Shown here: in pieces, positions 1 to 7,665 of the stretch
Layout of the letters: each line of letters begins with the position of its first letter
Numbering within the stretch: position 1 is the first letter of the stretch
NCBI RefSeq assembly: GCF_014650915.1
Contig: NZ_BMVW01000008.1
Coordinates: forward strand, 1-64,000
Direction of reading: 5' to 3'
Length of the DNA: 64,000 nt
From: Streptomyces poonensis
GTDB lineage: Bacteria > Actinomycetota > Actinomycetes > Streptomycetales > Streptomycetaceae
The notes under the pieces: model-generated
Database searches by the model: none
Told to the model about the DNA's origin: nothing
Seen by the model: only the letters and a program-made list of their open reading frames with translations
Position numbers and translations under genes: made by a program

Positions 1-813
1 ACCCCCCTGGCTCCCGCCCGCGCGACCCGGATCTCCCTCGCCGTACGCGACTCCTCCACCATGCTCCGGCGGAATCTCCTGCACGCCCGGCGCTACCCCT
101 CCCTCACCCTGAACCTGCTGCTCACCCCGGTCATGCTGCTCCTGCTCTTCGTCTACATCTTCGGCGACACGATGAGCGCGGGCATCGGTGGCGGCGACGC
201 GGACCGCTCCGCGTACATCGCCTACATCGTCCCGGGCCTGCTGCTGATGACCATCGGCTCCACCGTGATCGGGACCGCGGTCTCCGTCTCCAACGACATG
301 AGCGAGGGCATCATCGCCCGGTTCCGCACGATGGCGATCCACCGCCCGTCCGTGCTCGTCGGACACGTCGTCGGCAGCGTGCTCCAGTCGATCGCGAGCG
401 TGGTGCTCGTCGGTGCCGTCGGCGTGGCCATCGGCTTCCGCTCCACCGATGCCACCGCCCTGGAGTGGCTGGCCGCGTTCGGGCTGCTCGTGCTCTTCGC
501 CCTGGCGCTCACCTGGATCGCGGTCGGCATGGGCCTGGTCAGCCCGAACGCCGAGGCCGCCAGCAACAACGCGCTGCCGCTGATCCTGCTGCCGCTCCTG
601 TCCAGCGCCTTCGTCCCGGTCGACTCCATGCCCGGCTGGTTCGCACCGATCGCCGAGTACCAGCCCTTCACGCCCGCCATCGAAACCCTCCGCGGCCTGC
701 TCCTCGGCACCGAGATCGGCCACAACGGGTGGCTCGCCGCCGCCTGGTGCCTGGGTCTCGCGGTACTCGGCTACTTCTGGTCGACCGCGACGTTCAACCG
801 CGACCCGAAGTAA
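1..813 (+). CDS. ABC-2 type exporter permease, DrrB-like (5' partial)
   Basis: Membrane half of a two-component ABC exporter of the daunorubicin-resistance (DrrB) type, expected to pair with an ATPase encoded just upstream of the window. The frame is open from base 1. The first ATG (61) lies inside the conserved N-terminal segment (VRDSSTMLRRNLLHARR), so the true start is probably outside the window. About six hydrophobic segments are visible, including LNLLLTPVMLLLLFVYIF, a GLLLMTIGSTVIG stretch and the C-terminal LAAAWCLGLAVLGYFW. The family motif region PLLSSAFVPVDSMPGW before the last helix is typical of ABC-2 drug exporters. The substrate cannot be inferred. Confidence 0.88.
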   Translation, partial: TPLAPARATRISLAVRDSSTMLRRNLLHARRYPSLTLNLLLTPVMLLLLFVYIFGDTMSAGIGGGDADRSAYIAYIVPGLLLMTIGSTVIGTAVSVSNDMSEGIIARFRTMAIHRPSVLVGHVVGSVLQSIASVVLVGAVGVAIGFRSTDATALEWLAAFGLLVLFALALTWIAVGMGLVSPNAEAASNNALPLILLPLLSSAFVPVDSMPGWFAPIAEYQPFTPAIETLRGLLLGTEIGHNGWLAAAWCLGLAVLGYFWSTATFNRDPK

Positions 814-882
814 CCCCCATGACAGCAGGACAGAAACCGCCCCCCACCACACCCCGTCCCGCCCCCTTCCGCCCCACCCCGC

Positions 883-928
883 CCAGGGCGGCGTACCCCC
901 GACACCGCGTCGGCGTACGCCGCCCTGG
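883..928 (+). terminator. Hairpin terminator after the ABC permease
   Basis: Perfect 14-bp inverted repeat CCAGGGCGGCGTAC / GTACGCCGCCCTGG with an 18-nt loop, about 70 bp after the permease stop. There is no U-run, as is usual for Streptomyces terminators. Confidence 0.7.
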
Positions 929-963
929 CGGCGTTCCCGGCCGCCCTCCGCCGGCGCGCGGGA

Positions 964-998
964 GCGGCCCGTCCTTCACCCCCGGAAGGACGGGCCGC
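964..998 (-). terminator. Hairpin terminator of the peptidoglycan-binding protein gene
   Basis: Perfect 14-bp stem GCGGCCCGTCCTTC / GAAGGACGGGCCGC with a 7-nt loop, about 15 bp beyond the stop of the minus-strand gene. Confidence 0.7.
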
Positions 999-1012
999 CC
1001 GCGTCTCCGGCC

Positions 1013-1447
1013 CTACTTCAGCCGGAACTCCTTCCAGGTCTTCGGGCCGACGATGCCGTCGTACGGCTTGACGTCGTACTGCTTCTGGAACCAGATCACG
1101 GCCTTCTTGGTCTTCGAGCCGAAGTGGCCGTCGACCGAGAGCTTGGGCTTGTAGTCGGTGGTCTCGTTGATCAGCGCCTGGACCTCCTTGACGGCACGGC
1201 CCTTGCTGCCGTAGCCGACCGTCTTGCTGCCCTTGTAGTAGCCGCAGTACCAGCCGATCTCGGTGTACGAGCAGCTCTTGCCCGCCGCGGTGGAGACATC
1301 GCCCGAGCCGGTGTGGACGGTGGCGGCCCTGGCGGTGCCCGCGGTGTCGGAGGTGCTCGCGGTGGCGACACCGCCGGCGGCGCCGCCCAGGAGGGCGAGG
1401 GTCGCGATGCCGATGCCGAGGGACTGGCGGGTTGTGATGAAGGCCAT
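1013..1447 (-). CDS. Secreted peptidoglycan-binding domain protein
   Basis: A 144-residue exported protein. Residues 1-35 form a Sec signal (hydrophobic core SLGIGIATLALLGGAAGG). The C-terminal 65 residues are a PG_binding_1 fold, recognisable by KEVQALINE, the DGHFGSKTKKAV loop and DGIVGPKTWKEF. Two Cys (SCSYTEIGWYCGYY) could form a disulfide. No catalytic domain is present, so it probably only binds wall polymer. I chose ATG 1447 because GGGGAG precedes it by 6 nt; upstream codons in the same frame look non-coding. It is divergent from an HTH-TM protein that carries the same wall-binding domain, which suggests a shared function or regulation. Confidence 0.85.
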   Translation of the reverse strand: MAFITTRQSLGIGIATLALLGGAAGGVATASTSDTAGTARAATVHTGSGDVSTAAGKSCSYTEIGWYCGYYKGSKTVGYGSKGRAVKEVQALINETTDYKPKLSVDGHFGSKTKKAVIWFQKQYDVKPYDGIVGPKTWKEFRLK

Positions 1448-1736
1448 GAGTGGCTCCCCGTTTCTGGGTCGGTTCCTTTTCCGGTTCCGAACTCCGGATT
1501 CCGAATCCCGAGTCGGTTCGTGCGGGTTCGGTGCGGTGGACCCGCTGGGCCGGGGGCGGCGCGGAGTGGATCGGCGTGCGCCGCCTGTCGGCACCACCGA
1601 CAGTGCCCGCCGACTTCCGTGCCGTGCCAGGGCTGTCGGACGGATGCCGTCCACGCGGGACGTCCCACTGTCTGACCTGCGGAGACGTGCCATGGGACGA
1701 GGCAGCGGCGGGACGGCGGGACGCTGTCAGCGGTGT

Positions 1737-1754
1737 CCGAAAACGTGTTTTCGG
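1737..1754. promoter_or_regulatory. 18-bp palindrome in the divergent promoter region
   Basis: CCGAAAAC-GT-GTTTTCGG, 8-bp perfect arms around a 2-bp centre, midway between the divergent peptidoglycan-binding and HTH-TM genes. It is AT-rich for this genome, which suggests an operator. The binding protein is unknown; the adjacent XRE proteins are candidates. Confidence 0.5.
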
Positions 1755-1814
1755 GCGGTATGGAGCGGCCGGGCGCGGGAACCGGAGCGGCTGCGTACGG
1801 CATCCTCGGTGACA

Positions 1815-1924
1815 ACTTCGAGCAGACGACCTCGAGCAGACGACCTCGAGCGGACGGCTTCGAGCGAACGACTTCGAGCGGACGGCTTCGAGCAGACTGA
1901 ACCGAGCAGACTGAACCGAGCAGG
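1815..1924 (+). repeat. 14-bp tandem repeat array, about 8 units
   Basis: Eight consecutive degenerate 14-bp units of the form ACTTCGAGCAGACG (units start at 1815, 1829, 1843, 1857, 1871, 1885, 1899 and 1913). The array ends 14 bp before the ATG of the HTH-TM gene, so it occupies the promoter/leader. The rest of the 490-bp intergenic region (1448-1938) also holds a small inverted repeat CTGTCGG-N5-CCGACAG at 1585-1603 and no gene. Confidence 0.85.
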
Positions 1925-1938
1925 GACACGGGGGAAAC

Positions 1939-2754
1939 ATGTCTCGGTGGAAGCAGCTGCCGACCTCGCTGGACCCGCGCGTCCGGCAGCTGGTCGTGCA
2001 CCTTCGCAGAGCGAAGGACCACAGCGGCCTGGGCCTGCGGGCACTGGCCTCCAGAACCGGCTACAGCCGCTCCTCGTGGGACCGCTATCTCAACGGCCGT
2101 GCACTGCCTCCGCAGCGGGCGGTGGAGGCGTTCGCCCGCGCCTGCGACATCGACCCGGCCCGGCTGCTGGCCCTCCACGAGGTCGCCGTGGAGGCGAGCG
2201 ACGGTGGCGGGGCCGTTCCGGCGGCCGCCGGAACGGAGCGGACGGCGGGGCGGGACGAGGGGGCGGCGCGACCCGGTGACCGGCGGCGTCCGGTGCTCGT
2301 CCTCGCGGTGGTGGCGGCCGTGACGGCCGTCGTGGCGCTGACCGCGCTGCTGGTGGCCGAGGTGTGGGACGACGGTGGCGGGGCGCGTGACGAACGGTCC
2401 GTGTCGGCGGCGGAGGGGCCGACGGCGGGTCCGGGCGACGAGGAGGGCTCGGACAGGGGCCCGTTCGTGTTCCAGGTCGGCAAGGACTACCCCTGCGAGG
2501 TGGACCGCGACAGAAACGGCCTGCTCCGGGCCGGTTACAGCAGAACCCGTACGGCCCTGCTGGGCGTGGGATCCACGCAGTGGTCCGTCGTCGAGGCGCA
2601 GTGCCTGCTGCGGCACCACGGGTTTCCGCCGGGAATCGCCGACGGGGCCTACGGCAGCAGGACCGAGCGTGCGGTGAAGCGGCTGCAGGACAAGGCGGAC
2701 ATCGTCGTCGACGGGGTGATCGGCGAGGACACCTGGGAGGTGCTGCGCGGATGA
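1939..2754 (+). CDS. Membrane-anchored XRE-family protein with extracellular peptidoglycan-binding domain
   Basis: A 271-residue one-component transmembrane protein. Residues about 15-75 form a helix-turn-helix of the actinobacterial XRE type (LRALASRTGYSRSSWDRYLNGRALPP). Residues 118-140 are a single TM helix (VLVLAVVAAVTAVVALTALLVA) preceded by RRR, which puts the HTH inside. The C-terminal 70 residues outside the membrane are a PG_binding_1 domain (SVVEAQCLLRHHGF, DGAYGSRTERAVKRLQ, DGVIGEDTWEVL). This layout could link wall state to DNA binding. The stop overlaps the next start (ATGA), so the two proteins are translationally coupled. The array at 1815-1924 lies directly upstream. No ligand or target is known. 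Confidence 0.85.
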   Translation: MSRWKQLPTSLDPRVRQLVVHLRRAKDHSGLGLRALASRTGYSRSSWDRYLNGRALPPQRAVEAFARACDIDPARLLALHEVAVEASDGGGAVPAAAGTERTAGRDEGAARPGDRRRPVLVLAVVAAVTAVVALTALLVAEVWDDGGGARDERSVSAAEGPTAGPGDEEGSDRGPFVFQVGKDYPCEVDRDRNGLLRAGYSRTRTALLGVGSTQWSVVEAQCLLRHHGFPPGIADGAYGSRTERAVKRLQDKADIVVDGVIGEDTWEVLRG

Positions 2755-3605
2755 CGTCCGGGGACCGGCCGGTGGAGAGCGAGCGGCTGGCCGCGGCGTT
2801 GCGGGAGCTGCGCGCGGGGACGGGGCTGAGCATGGCCGCGCTGGCGGCCAAGACGCCGTACAGCAAGTCGTCCTGGGAGCGTTATCTCAACGGCAAGGCG
2901 CTGCCGCCGAGGCAGGCCGTCGTGGTCCTGTGCGAACTGGCGGGCGAGCCGCGCGCCCGGCCCCTCGCCCTGTGGGAACTGGCCGACGCGGCATGGAGCG
3001 GCCGAGCGGCCGGCGGGACGCCACCACCGGCTCCACCACCGGAACCGGTCGCACCGTCCCCGCCACCGGGCGACGCGGGTGGTCCACGCCGGCTGATCGC
3101 CGTGGTGGCGGGCGTGCCGGCCGCCCTCGGGATCGCCGTCTCGCTGCTGGTCACCGGCGCCCTCACCCCCGGTTCCGCCGACGGCACCCGCGCTCCCGGC
3201 GGGGGCGGGCCCCCGTCACCCACCGTCCGGACGACGGGCTGCCACGGCAGCAGCTGTACCGGCAAGAACCCCGAGGAGTACGGCTGCGGGGCCGCGCCCC
3301 CGCCGACCACCCTGCGCCGGCACGGCTTCCCCGGGCGGACCGTGATCAAGATCCGTCACGGCACCGTCTGCGGTGCGGTGTGGGCCCGTATCGACCTCGG
3401 GAACGTGGGCGACCGCGTCGAGATCCGCGTACCGCACCGGGCTCCGCGCCGGACCGAGGTGAAGGACGAGTACGACGCCGAGGGCTCCCTGACCACACCC
3501 ATGGTCGCCGCCGGCCGCGGTGACCTGGACCGGGTGCGCGCCTGTCTGGTGCGGGGCGGGGAGCGGTACTGCTTCGGTACGGGAGGTGCGGACCGGGAGG
3601 AGTAG
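2751..3605 (+). CDS. Membrane-anchored XRE-family protein with DUF2690 domain
   Basis: A 284-residue paralogue-like partner of the preceding gene. Residues 10-70 are the same kind of HTH (LAAKTPYSKSSWERYLNGKALPP). A Pro-rich linker follows, then one TM helix at 114-138 (RLIAVVAGVPAALGIAVSLLV), then an extracellular DUF2690 domain with paired Cys (GCHGSSCTGKNPEEYGCG, HGTVCGAVWARI). DUF2690 is usually found in secreted or membrane-bound actinobacterial proteins; its function is not known to me. ATG 2751 overlaps the upstream stop by 4 bp. The pair may form a heteromeric envelope sensor; this is inference. Confidence 0.83.
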   Translation: MTSGDRPVESERLAAALRELRAGTGLSMAALAAKTPYSKSSWERYLNGKALPPRQAVVVLCELAGEPRARPLALWELADAAWSGRAAGGTPPPAPPPEPVAPSPPPGDAGGPRRLIAVVAGVPAALGIAVSLLVTGALTPGSADGTRAPGGGGPPSPTVRTTGCHGSSCTGKNPEEYGCGAAPPPTTLRRHGFPGRTVIKIRHGTVCGAVWARIDLGNVGDRVEIRVPHRAPRRTEVKDEYDAEGSLTTPMVAAGRGDLDRVRACLVRGGERYCFGTGGADREE

Positions 3606-3621
3606 CGCGAGGTCGCGGTCG

Positions 3622-4287
3622 TCAGCGCACCGCCGGGACGGAAGCCGCGGCGGTGGGCTCGGCGGCGGTCGGCGCGCCGGGGCAGTGGTCGCTGGACCGG
3701 CCGGCCAGCCGGCCGCCGGGCTGCTCCACGGTCACGGTCACCTGCGCCGCTGCCAGATCCGGGTCCTGGCGCAGCCGCGCGGCCGCTGCCGTGCAGGCCA
3801 GCTGGTCGGTGGCGGTGTCGCTCAGTTTCCCGACGGCCTCGGGCAGTTCGATCACGACCGTCGCGCCATCGGTCCGTACGGTCGGCATCACGGTGAACGG
3901 CCGCAGCTCGGTGGCCAGTCCCTCCTCGCGCTCCTGGTCGTCCGGGCCCTTGAACAGCATGAGGAGGGCGGGCCCCGGATCGGCCGGGCTGTCCACGGTG
4001 CGGGTGACCGGGACCAGGGAACCGTTCCTGAGGAAGTAGACCAGGACGGTGTCGGCGTGCGCGGCGGGGCCCGTGACCTCCGCCGGGACGGCCGTGCCCG
4101 GTTCCAGGACACCGGTCGCGGGTTCGCCCGCCTCGACCACGCCGGTCGCGGGGATGCCGCAGGCGGAGGCGGCGAGCGCCAAGCCCGTGGCCAGCAGGAA
4201 CGGGAGAGTGCGCCGGACGGCCGGTGCGGCGCACGGTGCCGCCGGGGTCACGGCAGGTCCTTCCGGCACGGCAGGTCCTTCCGTCAT
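3622..4287 (-). CDS. GerMN-like lipoprotein of the two-component operon
   Basis: A 221-residue lipoprotein. The signal peptide (RRTLPFLLATGLALAAS) ends in lipobox ASAC-G near residue 43, so it is anchored outside the membrane. The rest resembles a GerMN (sporulation and germination) fold: DTVLVYFLRNGSLVPVTR, an LLMLFKGPDDQEREEGL segment, and a later DQLACTAAAARL helix. It is the last gene of the operon and its ATG overlaps the kinase stop (ATGA). Lipoproteins linked to kinases often tune signal sensing, as CseA does for CseC; that role here is inferred. Its first codons lie in an 18-bp triplicate repeat that encodes EGPAV units. Confidence 0.8.
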   Translation of the reverse strand: MTEGPAVPEGPAVTPAAPCAAPAVRRTLPFLLATGLALAASACGIPATGVVEAGEPATGVLEPGTAVPAEVTGPAAHADTVLVYFLRNGSLVPVTRTVDSPADPGPALLMLFKGPDDQEREEGLATELRPFTVMPTVRTDGATVVIELPEAVGKLSDTATDQLACTAAAARLRQDPDLAAAQVTVTVEQPGGRLAGRSSDHCPGAPTAAEPTAAASVPAVR

Positions 4288-4303
4288 GGCAGGTCCTTCC
4301 TCG
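4250..4303. repeat. 18-bp tandem triplication across the kinase stop and lipoprotein start
   Basis: Three units of the form ACGGCAGGTCCTTCCGGC (4250, 4268, 4286) cover the last codons of the histidine kinase, its stop, and the first 13 codons of the lipoprotein gene. Confidence 0.8.
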
Positions 4304-5822
4304 CGAGGTCGTGTTCCGCGTGCGCGTCGTCGTGCTCCGCCTCCGCGTCGTCGTGCCGCAGCGGGAGGACGACCGTGAAGACGGCACCGCCGCCCGGACG
4401 GTTGGCCGCCCGCACGGTGCCGCCGTGCAGGCGTACGTTCTCCGCGGTGATGGCCAGTCCGAGACCGCTGCCCTCGCTCCGGGTCCGGGCGGTGTCCGAC
4501 TTGTAGAAGCGGTCGAAGACATGCGGCAGGACGCTGTCGGGGATGCCCTTCCCGCTGTCGGCGACCTCGATGACCGCCTGCCGTCCCGTCGCGTCGGTGG
4601 GGTTCCGTTCGTGTTCGTGGAGGCGCAGACGTACGGGCGGGGCGCCGTGCCGGAAGGCGTTCGCGACGAGATTCGCGACGACGACGTCGAGGCGGCGCGG
4701 GTCGGCCCGGCCGCGCAGGGCGCCGGGCTCCGGCAGGCGCGTCTCCACCGTGTCCGCCCAGCCGCGGGACGCGAGGGTGCGCCGTACGGACTCGGCGAGG
4801 TCGATGTCGTTCAGGTGGAGGGCGGCGGCGCCCGCGTCGAACCGGGAGATCTCCATCAGGTCGTCCACCAGGCCGGCCAGCTTCGTGGTCTCCTCGCTGA
4901 TGAGGCGTACGGCCATGGCGGTGTCGCCGTCCAGGCGGGCGGCGTCCTCGTCCAGCACGTCGGTCACCGCCGACATCGCGGCGAGCGGGGTGCGCAGCTC
5001 GTGCGAGACGTCCGCGGCGAAGCGGCGGGCACCGGCCTCCATGCGCCGCAGTTCCGCCACGGACTCCTCCAGGGCGGCGGCGGTCTCGTTGAAGCTGCGG
5101 GAGAGCTCGGCTAGTTCGTCGGAGCCGCGGACGGTGAGCCGGGTGTCCAGGCGGCCCTCGGCGATGTCCCGGGTCGCCCGGCGCAGCGCCCTGACGGGCC
5201 GCAGCACCTGGCGCGCGGCCAGCAGGGCGAGGAGGACGGCCAGGCCGAGGGCGGGCACGGTGGCGCGTTGGGCGGCGGTGACCAGGGCGTCGACGTAACC
5301 CTGCTCCTCCCCCTGCGGCACGGTGAGGTAGACCTCGAGTCCGGACGCGTCGCGCGAGGTGGCGGTGGCGTCCGCGAAGGTGACGGGCATGCCGACGACG
5401 AGGGCGGAGCGGCCGTCACGCGACACCCGCTGGAAGACCGTGGCGCGGCGGGAGCGCACGGAGTCGCGCATCTCCGGGGACAGCTCCTCGAACGCGTCCC
5501 CGGGGGCGGACGTCGCGCTCAGGTCCCGGTAGACGGCCAGCACACGCCAGTTCTGGGACCGCCGGCCGCTCGCCACGTCGGTGGCGAACGACTGGAGGTC
5601 GGAACGGGCGGGCGGAAACCGGTAGTTGGGCACGAGGGCGTCGACCCGGTCACGGAAGCCGTCGATCACCGTGTCCTGGCTCTGCTGCAGGATCCCGGTC
5701 CGTGCCTCGCGGAAGGTCAGCGCGCCCGTGGTCACGGTGGCCACGGCGGCGACGAGGGCGAAGGCCACCACCAGCCGCACGCGCAGCCCGCTCAGCGCGC
5801 GCGGCAGCCGCGGGGTTCTCAC
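4284..5822 (-). CDS. Sensor histidine kinase (AfsQ2/CseC-like)
   Basis: A 512-residue transmembrane kinase. TM1 is near residues 14-35, followed by an extracellular sensor of about 150 residues, TM2 near 187-206 (ALGLAVLLALLAA), HAMP, the DHp helix with phospho-acceptor His in SHELRTPLA (about 278), and a HATPase_c domain with the N box (VVANLVANAFRHG), G1 (DSGKGIPDS) and G2 (GSGLGLAI). GTG 5822 overlaps the regulator stop (GTGA), which fixes the start. It should phosphorylate the adjacent response regulator. The C-terminal tail is odd: it repeats HDDAEAEHDDAHAEHD, a His/Asp/Glu-rich stretch outside the kinase core. The signal is unknown; AfsQ2 or CseC type is a similarity judgement. Confidence 0.9.
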   Translation of the reverse strand: MRTPRLPRALSGLRVRLVVAFALVAAVATVTTGALTFREARTGILQQSQDTVIDGFRDRVDALVPNYRFPPARSDLQSFATDVASGRRSQNWRVLAVYRDLSATSAPGDAFEELSPEMRDSVRSRRATVFQRVSRDGRSALVVGMPVTFADATATSRDASGLEVYLTVPQGEEQGYVDALVTAAQRATVPALGLAVLLALLAARQVLRPVRALRRATRDIAEGRLDTRLTVRGSDELAELSRSFNETAAALEESVAELRRMEAGARRFAADVSHELRTPLAAMSAVTDVLDEDAARLDGDTAMAVRLISEETTKLAGLVDDLMEISRFDAGAAALHLNDIDLAESVRRTLASRGWADTVETRLPEPGALRGRADPRRLDVVVANLVANAFRHGAPPVRLRLHEHERNPTDATGRQAVIEVADSGKGIPDSVLPHVFDRFYKSDTARTRSEGSGLGLAITAENVRLHGGTVRAANRPGGGAVFTVVLPLRHDDAEAEHDDAHAEHDLARKDLP

Positions 5823-6532
5823 CGGACCTCGGACCGGGTCTCGTGTCTGACCCCGAAGCGGTAGCCGAAGCCGCGCACGGTGTGGACGTACCGAGGCCGC
5901 TCCGACGACTCGCCGAGCTTGGCGCGGAGCCGTTTGACACAGGCGTCCACGAGCCGGGCGTCCCCGTGGTAGCTGTGCTCCCACACCGCTTCCAGAAGCT
6001 GCTGGCGGCTGAACACCTGCCCGGGTGAGGCGGACAGGGTGAGCAGCAGCCGGAGTTCGGAGGGGGCGAGGGCGACAGGCGTTCCCCGGTGGGTGACGGT
6101 CAGGCCGGCGCGGTCGACGGCCAGGTCACCGTAGTGCTCGGTCCGCGGTGCGCCGTGGCCGACGGGCGGACCGCCCGCGCGGCGCAGCACCGCCCGGACG
6201 CGTGCGTCCAGTACGCGGGCGCGGACGGGCTTGACCACGTAGTCGTCCGCCCCCGCCTCCAGCCCGACGACGACGTCCGCGTCGTCGCCGCGAGCGGTGG
6301 CCATGATGATCGGCACCTGTTCGTGGGTGCGGATCCGGCGGCACACCTCCAGGCCGGGCATGCCCGGCAGCATCAGATCGAGGATCACGGCGTCGGGCCG
6401 GAACGACCGCAGCTGCTCCAGTCCGTCCTCGCCCGTCGCGGCCGCGGCGACCTCGTGCCCTTGGCGCCGCAGGGCGAGTCGCAGGCCCTCCCGGACGGCG
6501 CGGTCGTCTTCGATGATCAGGACACGGGGCAT
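5819..6532 (-). CDS. OmpR-family response regulator (AfsQ1/CseB-like)
   Basis: A 237-residue regulator. The receiver domain (1-115) has the acidic pair in LIIEDD, phospho-acceptor Asp in ILDLMLPGM (about residue 51), Thr/Ala in ATARGD and Lys in VVKPV. A winged-helix effector domain follows (SRQQLLEAVW, VDACVKRLRAKL, VRGFGYRF). The start at 6532 gives the canonical N-terminus MPRVLIIEDD; the longer frame upstream lacks conserved sequence. It is first in the operon regulator-kinase-lipoprotein. The region 6533-6646 separates it from a divergent DUF3152 gene and should hold its promoter. Confidence 0.92.
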   Translation of the reverse strand: MPRVLIIEDDRAVREGLRLALRRQGHEVAAAATGEDGLEQLRSFRPDAVILDLMLPGMPGLEVCRRIRTHEQVPIIMATARGDDADVVVGLEAGADDYVVKPVRARVLDARVRAVLRRAGGPPVGHGAPRTEHYGDLAVDRAGLTVTHRGTPVALAPSELRLLLTLSASPGQVFSRQQLLEAVWEHSYHGDARLVDACVKRLRAKLGESSERPRYVHTVRGFGYRFGVRHETRSEVR

Positions 6533-6646
6533 GGAGGCCAGTATGCGGTGACGTGTGTGACGGTCGGCAGGCAGAGTGGCGGCTGTTACAGATTGGTCCA
6601 ACAGCGGTCCAGGCACGAGCACACGCCGGGAGCACGCTGACCGGTC

Positions 6647-7615
6647 ATGAGCGTGCACCGATCGACGTCCTCACCGGCCACCAACGCCTCCGGCACTTCC
6701 GGAGCCCATCGTCGCCGCCGTCACCGGAGACGCCGCGCCCGGAAGCCCCCGGTTCTCCGGTCCGGGCTGGCGGCCGTCGTCGTACTGCTGCTCGCGGGCG
6801 GGGTTGCCCTGATGGGACGGCCGGACGCGTCCGATCGTCCCGCGGATGCCGGCGCCGACGGGACGTCCCGCACGGCACAGGCGAAACCCGCGTCCAGTCC
6901 CTCCGCGGAGGCCGAGGGCCCGGAGAAGGAGAAGGACGAGAAGAGGAAGGACGGGACCGAGAAGGACGAGAAGGGTGAGAAGGACGAGAAGGACGAGAAG
7001 GATAAAAAGGGGAAGGGGAAGGGGAAGGACGTGGATCCCTCCTCGATCCCGTCCTCGGGTCCAGGGACGTTCACCACCGCCGAAGGCGACGACACCCGTA
7101 CCGGAGGGACCGAGCGGCTGCTGAGCTACCGGGTCCAGGTCGAGGACGGCATCGGGATACCGGCGGACGAGGTCGCGGACGAGGTCGAGCGGGTCTTCGC
7201 CGACCCCCGGGGCTGGACGGCCGACGGCAAGGTCGGCTTCCGGCAGGCGTCCGGCGGCACGTCCGACTTCCGGGTACGGCTCGCCACCGCGGAGACGGTG
7301 GACCGGATCTGCGGCGAGTACGGCCTGGACACCGGCGGCGAGGTGAACTGCCGGGTGGGCCAGGACGTCATGGTCAACCTCAAGCGGTGGCTGCTGGCCA
7401 CCCAGTACTACGCGGACGACGTGCCGGAGTACCGGGCGCTGATCATCAACCACGAGGTCGGGCACTTCCTCGGCCACGGCCACGAGACCTGCCCCGGAGC
7501 GGGCATGCCCGCTCCGGCGATGATGCAGCAGATCAAGGGCCTCAAGGGCTGCGAGCCCAACGCCTGGCCCTACGACGGCAACGGCCGGCGCATCACCGGT
7601 CCCAGCGTGCCGTGA
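6647..7615 (+). CDS. DUF3152 membrane-anchored zinc-metallopeptidase-like protein
   Basis: A 322-residue protein. An Arg-rich cytoplasmic tail (RRRRHRRRRARK) precedes one TM helix (about 38-56, LAAVVVLLLAGGVALM). A strongly charged linker of K/E/D repeats (EKDEKGEKDEKDEKDKKGKGKGK, here described by its repeat KDEK) spans about residues 88-135. The DUF3152 domain follows, with the zinc signature HEVGHFLGHGHE at 269-280 and conserved Cys. The motif matches the HExxHxxGxxH metzincin pattern, so an extracellular protease activity is likely but unproven for this family. ATG 6647 has only a distant purine tract. The base composition of the linker is AAG/GAG-rich, unlike its neighbours. Confidence 0.82.
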   Translation: MSVHRSTSSPATNASGTSGAHRRRRHRRRRARKPPVLRSGLAAVVVLLLAGGVALMGRPDASDRPADAGADGTSRTAQAKPASSPSAEAEGPEKEKDEKRKDGTEKDEKGEKDEKDEKDKKGKGKGKDVDPSSIPSSGPGTFTTAEGDDTRTGGTERLLSYRVQVEDGIGIPADEVADEVERVFADPRGWTADGKVGFRQASGGTSDFRVRLATAETVDRICGEYGLDTGGEVNCRVGQDVMVNLKRWLLATQYYADDVPEYRALIINHEVGHFLGHGHETCPGAGMPAPAMMQQIKGLKGCEPNAWPYDGNGRRITGPSVP

Positions 7616-7635
7616 GCCGTGGCCGAGGAAACGAT

Positions 7636-7665
7636 TCTGCCTACCAGATCTCTGCCTACCAGATC
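7636..7665. repeat. 15-bp tandem duplication spanning the endonuclease stop codon
   Basis: TCTGCCTACCAGATC occurs twice back to back (7636-7650, 7651-7665). On the minus strand the last codon and TAG stop of the endonuclease gene are duplicated in frame. Confidence 0.85.

Noticed and set aside
4224..5114. Plus-strand frame over the histidine kinase
   Set aside because: Antisense shadow; the kinase motifs on the other strand are complete.
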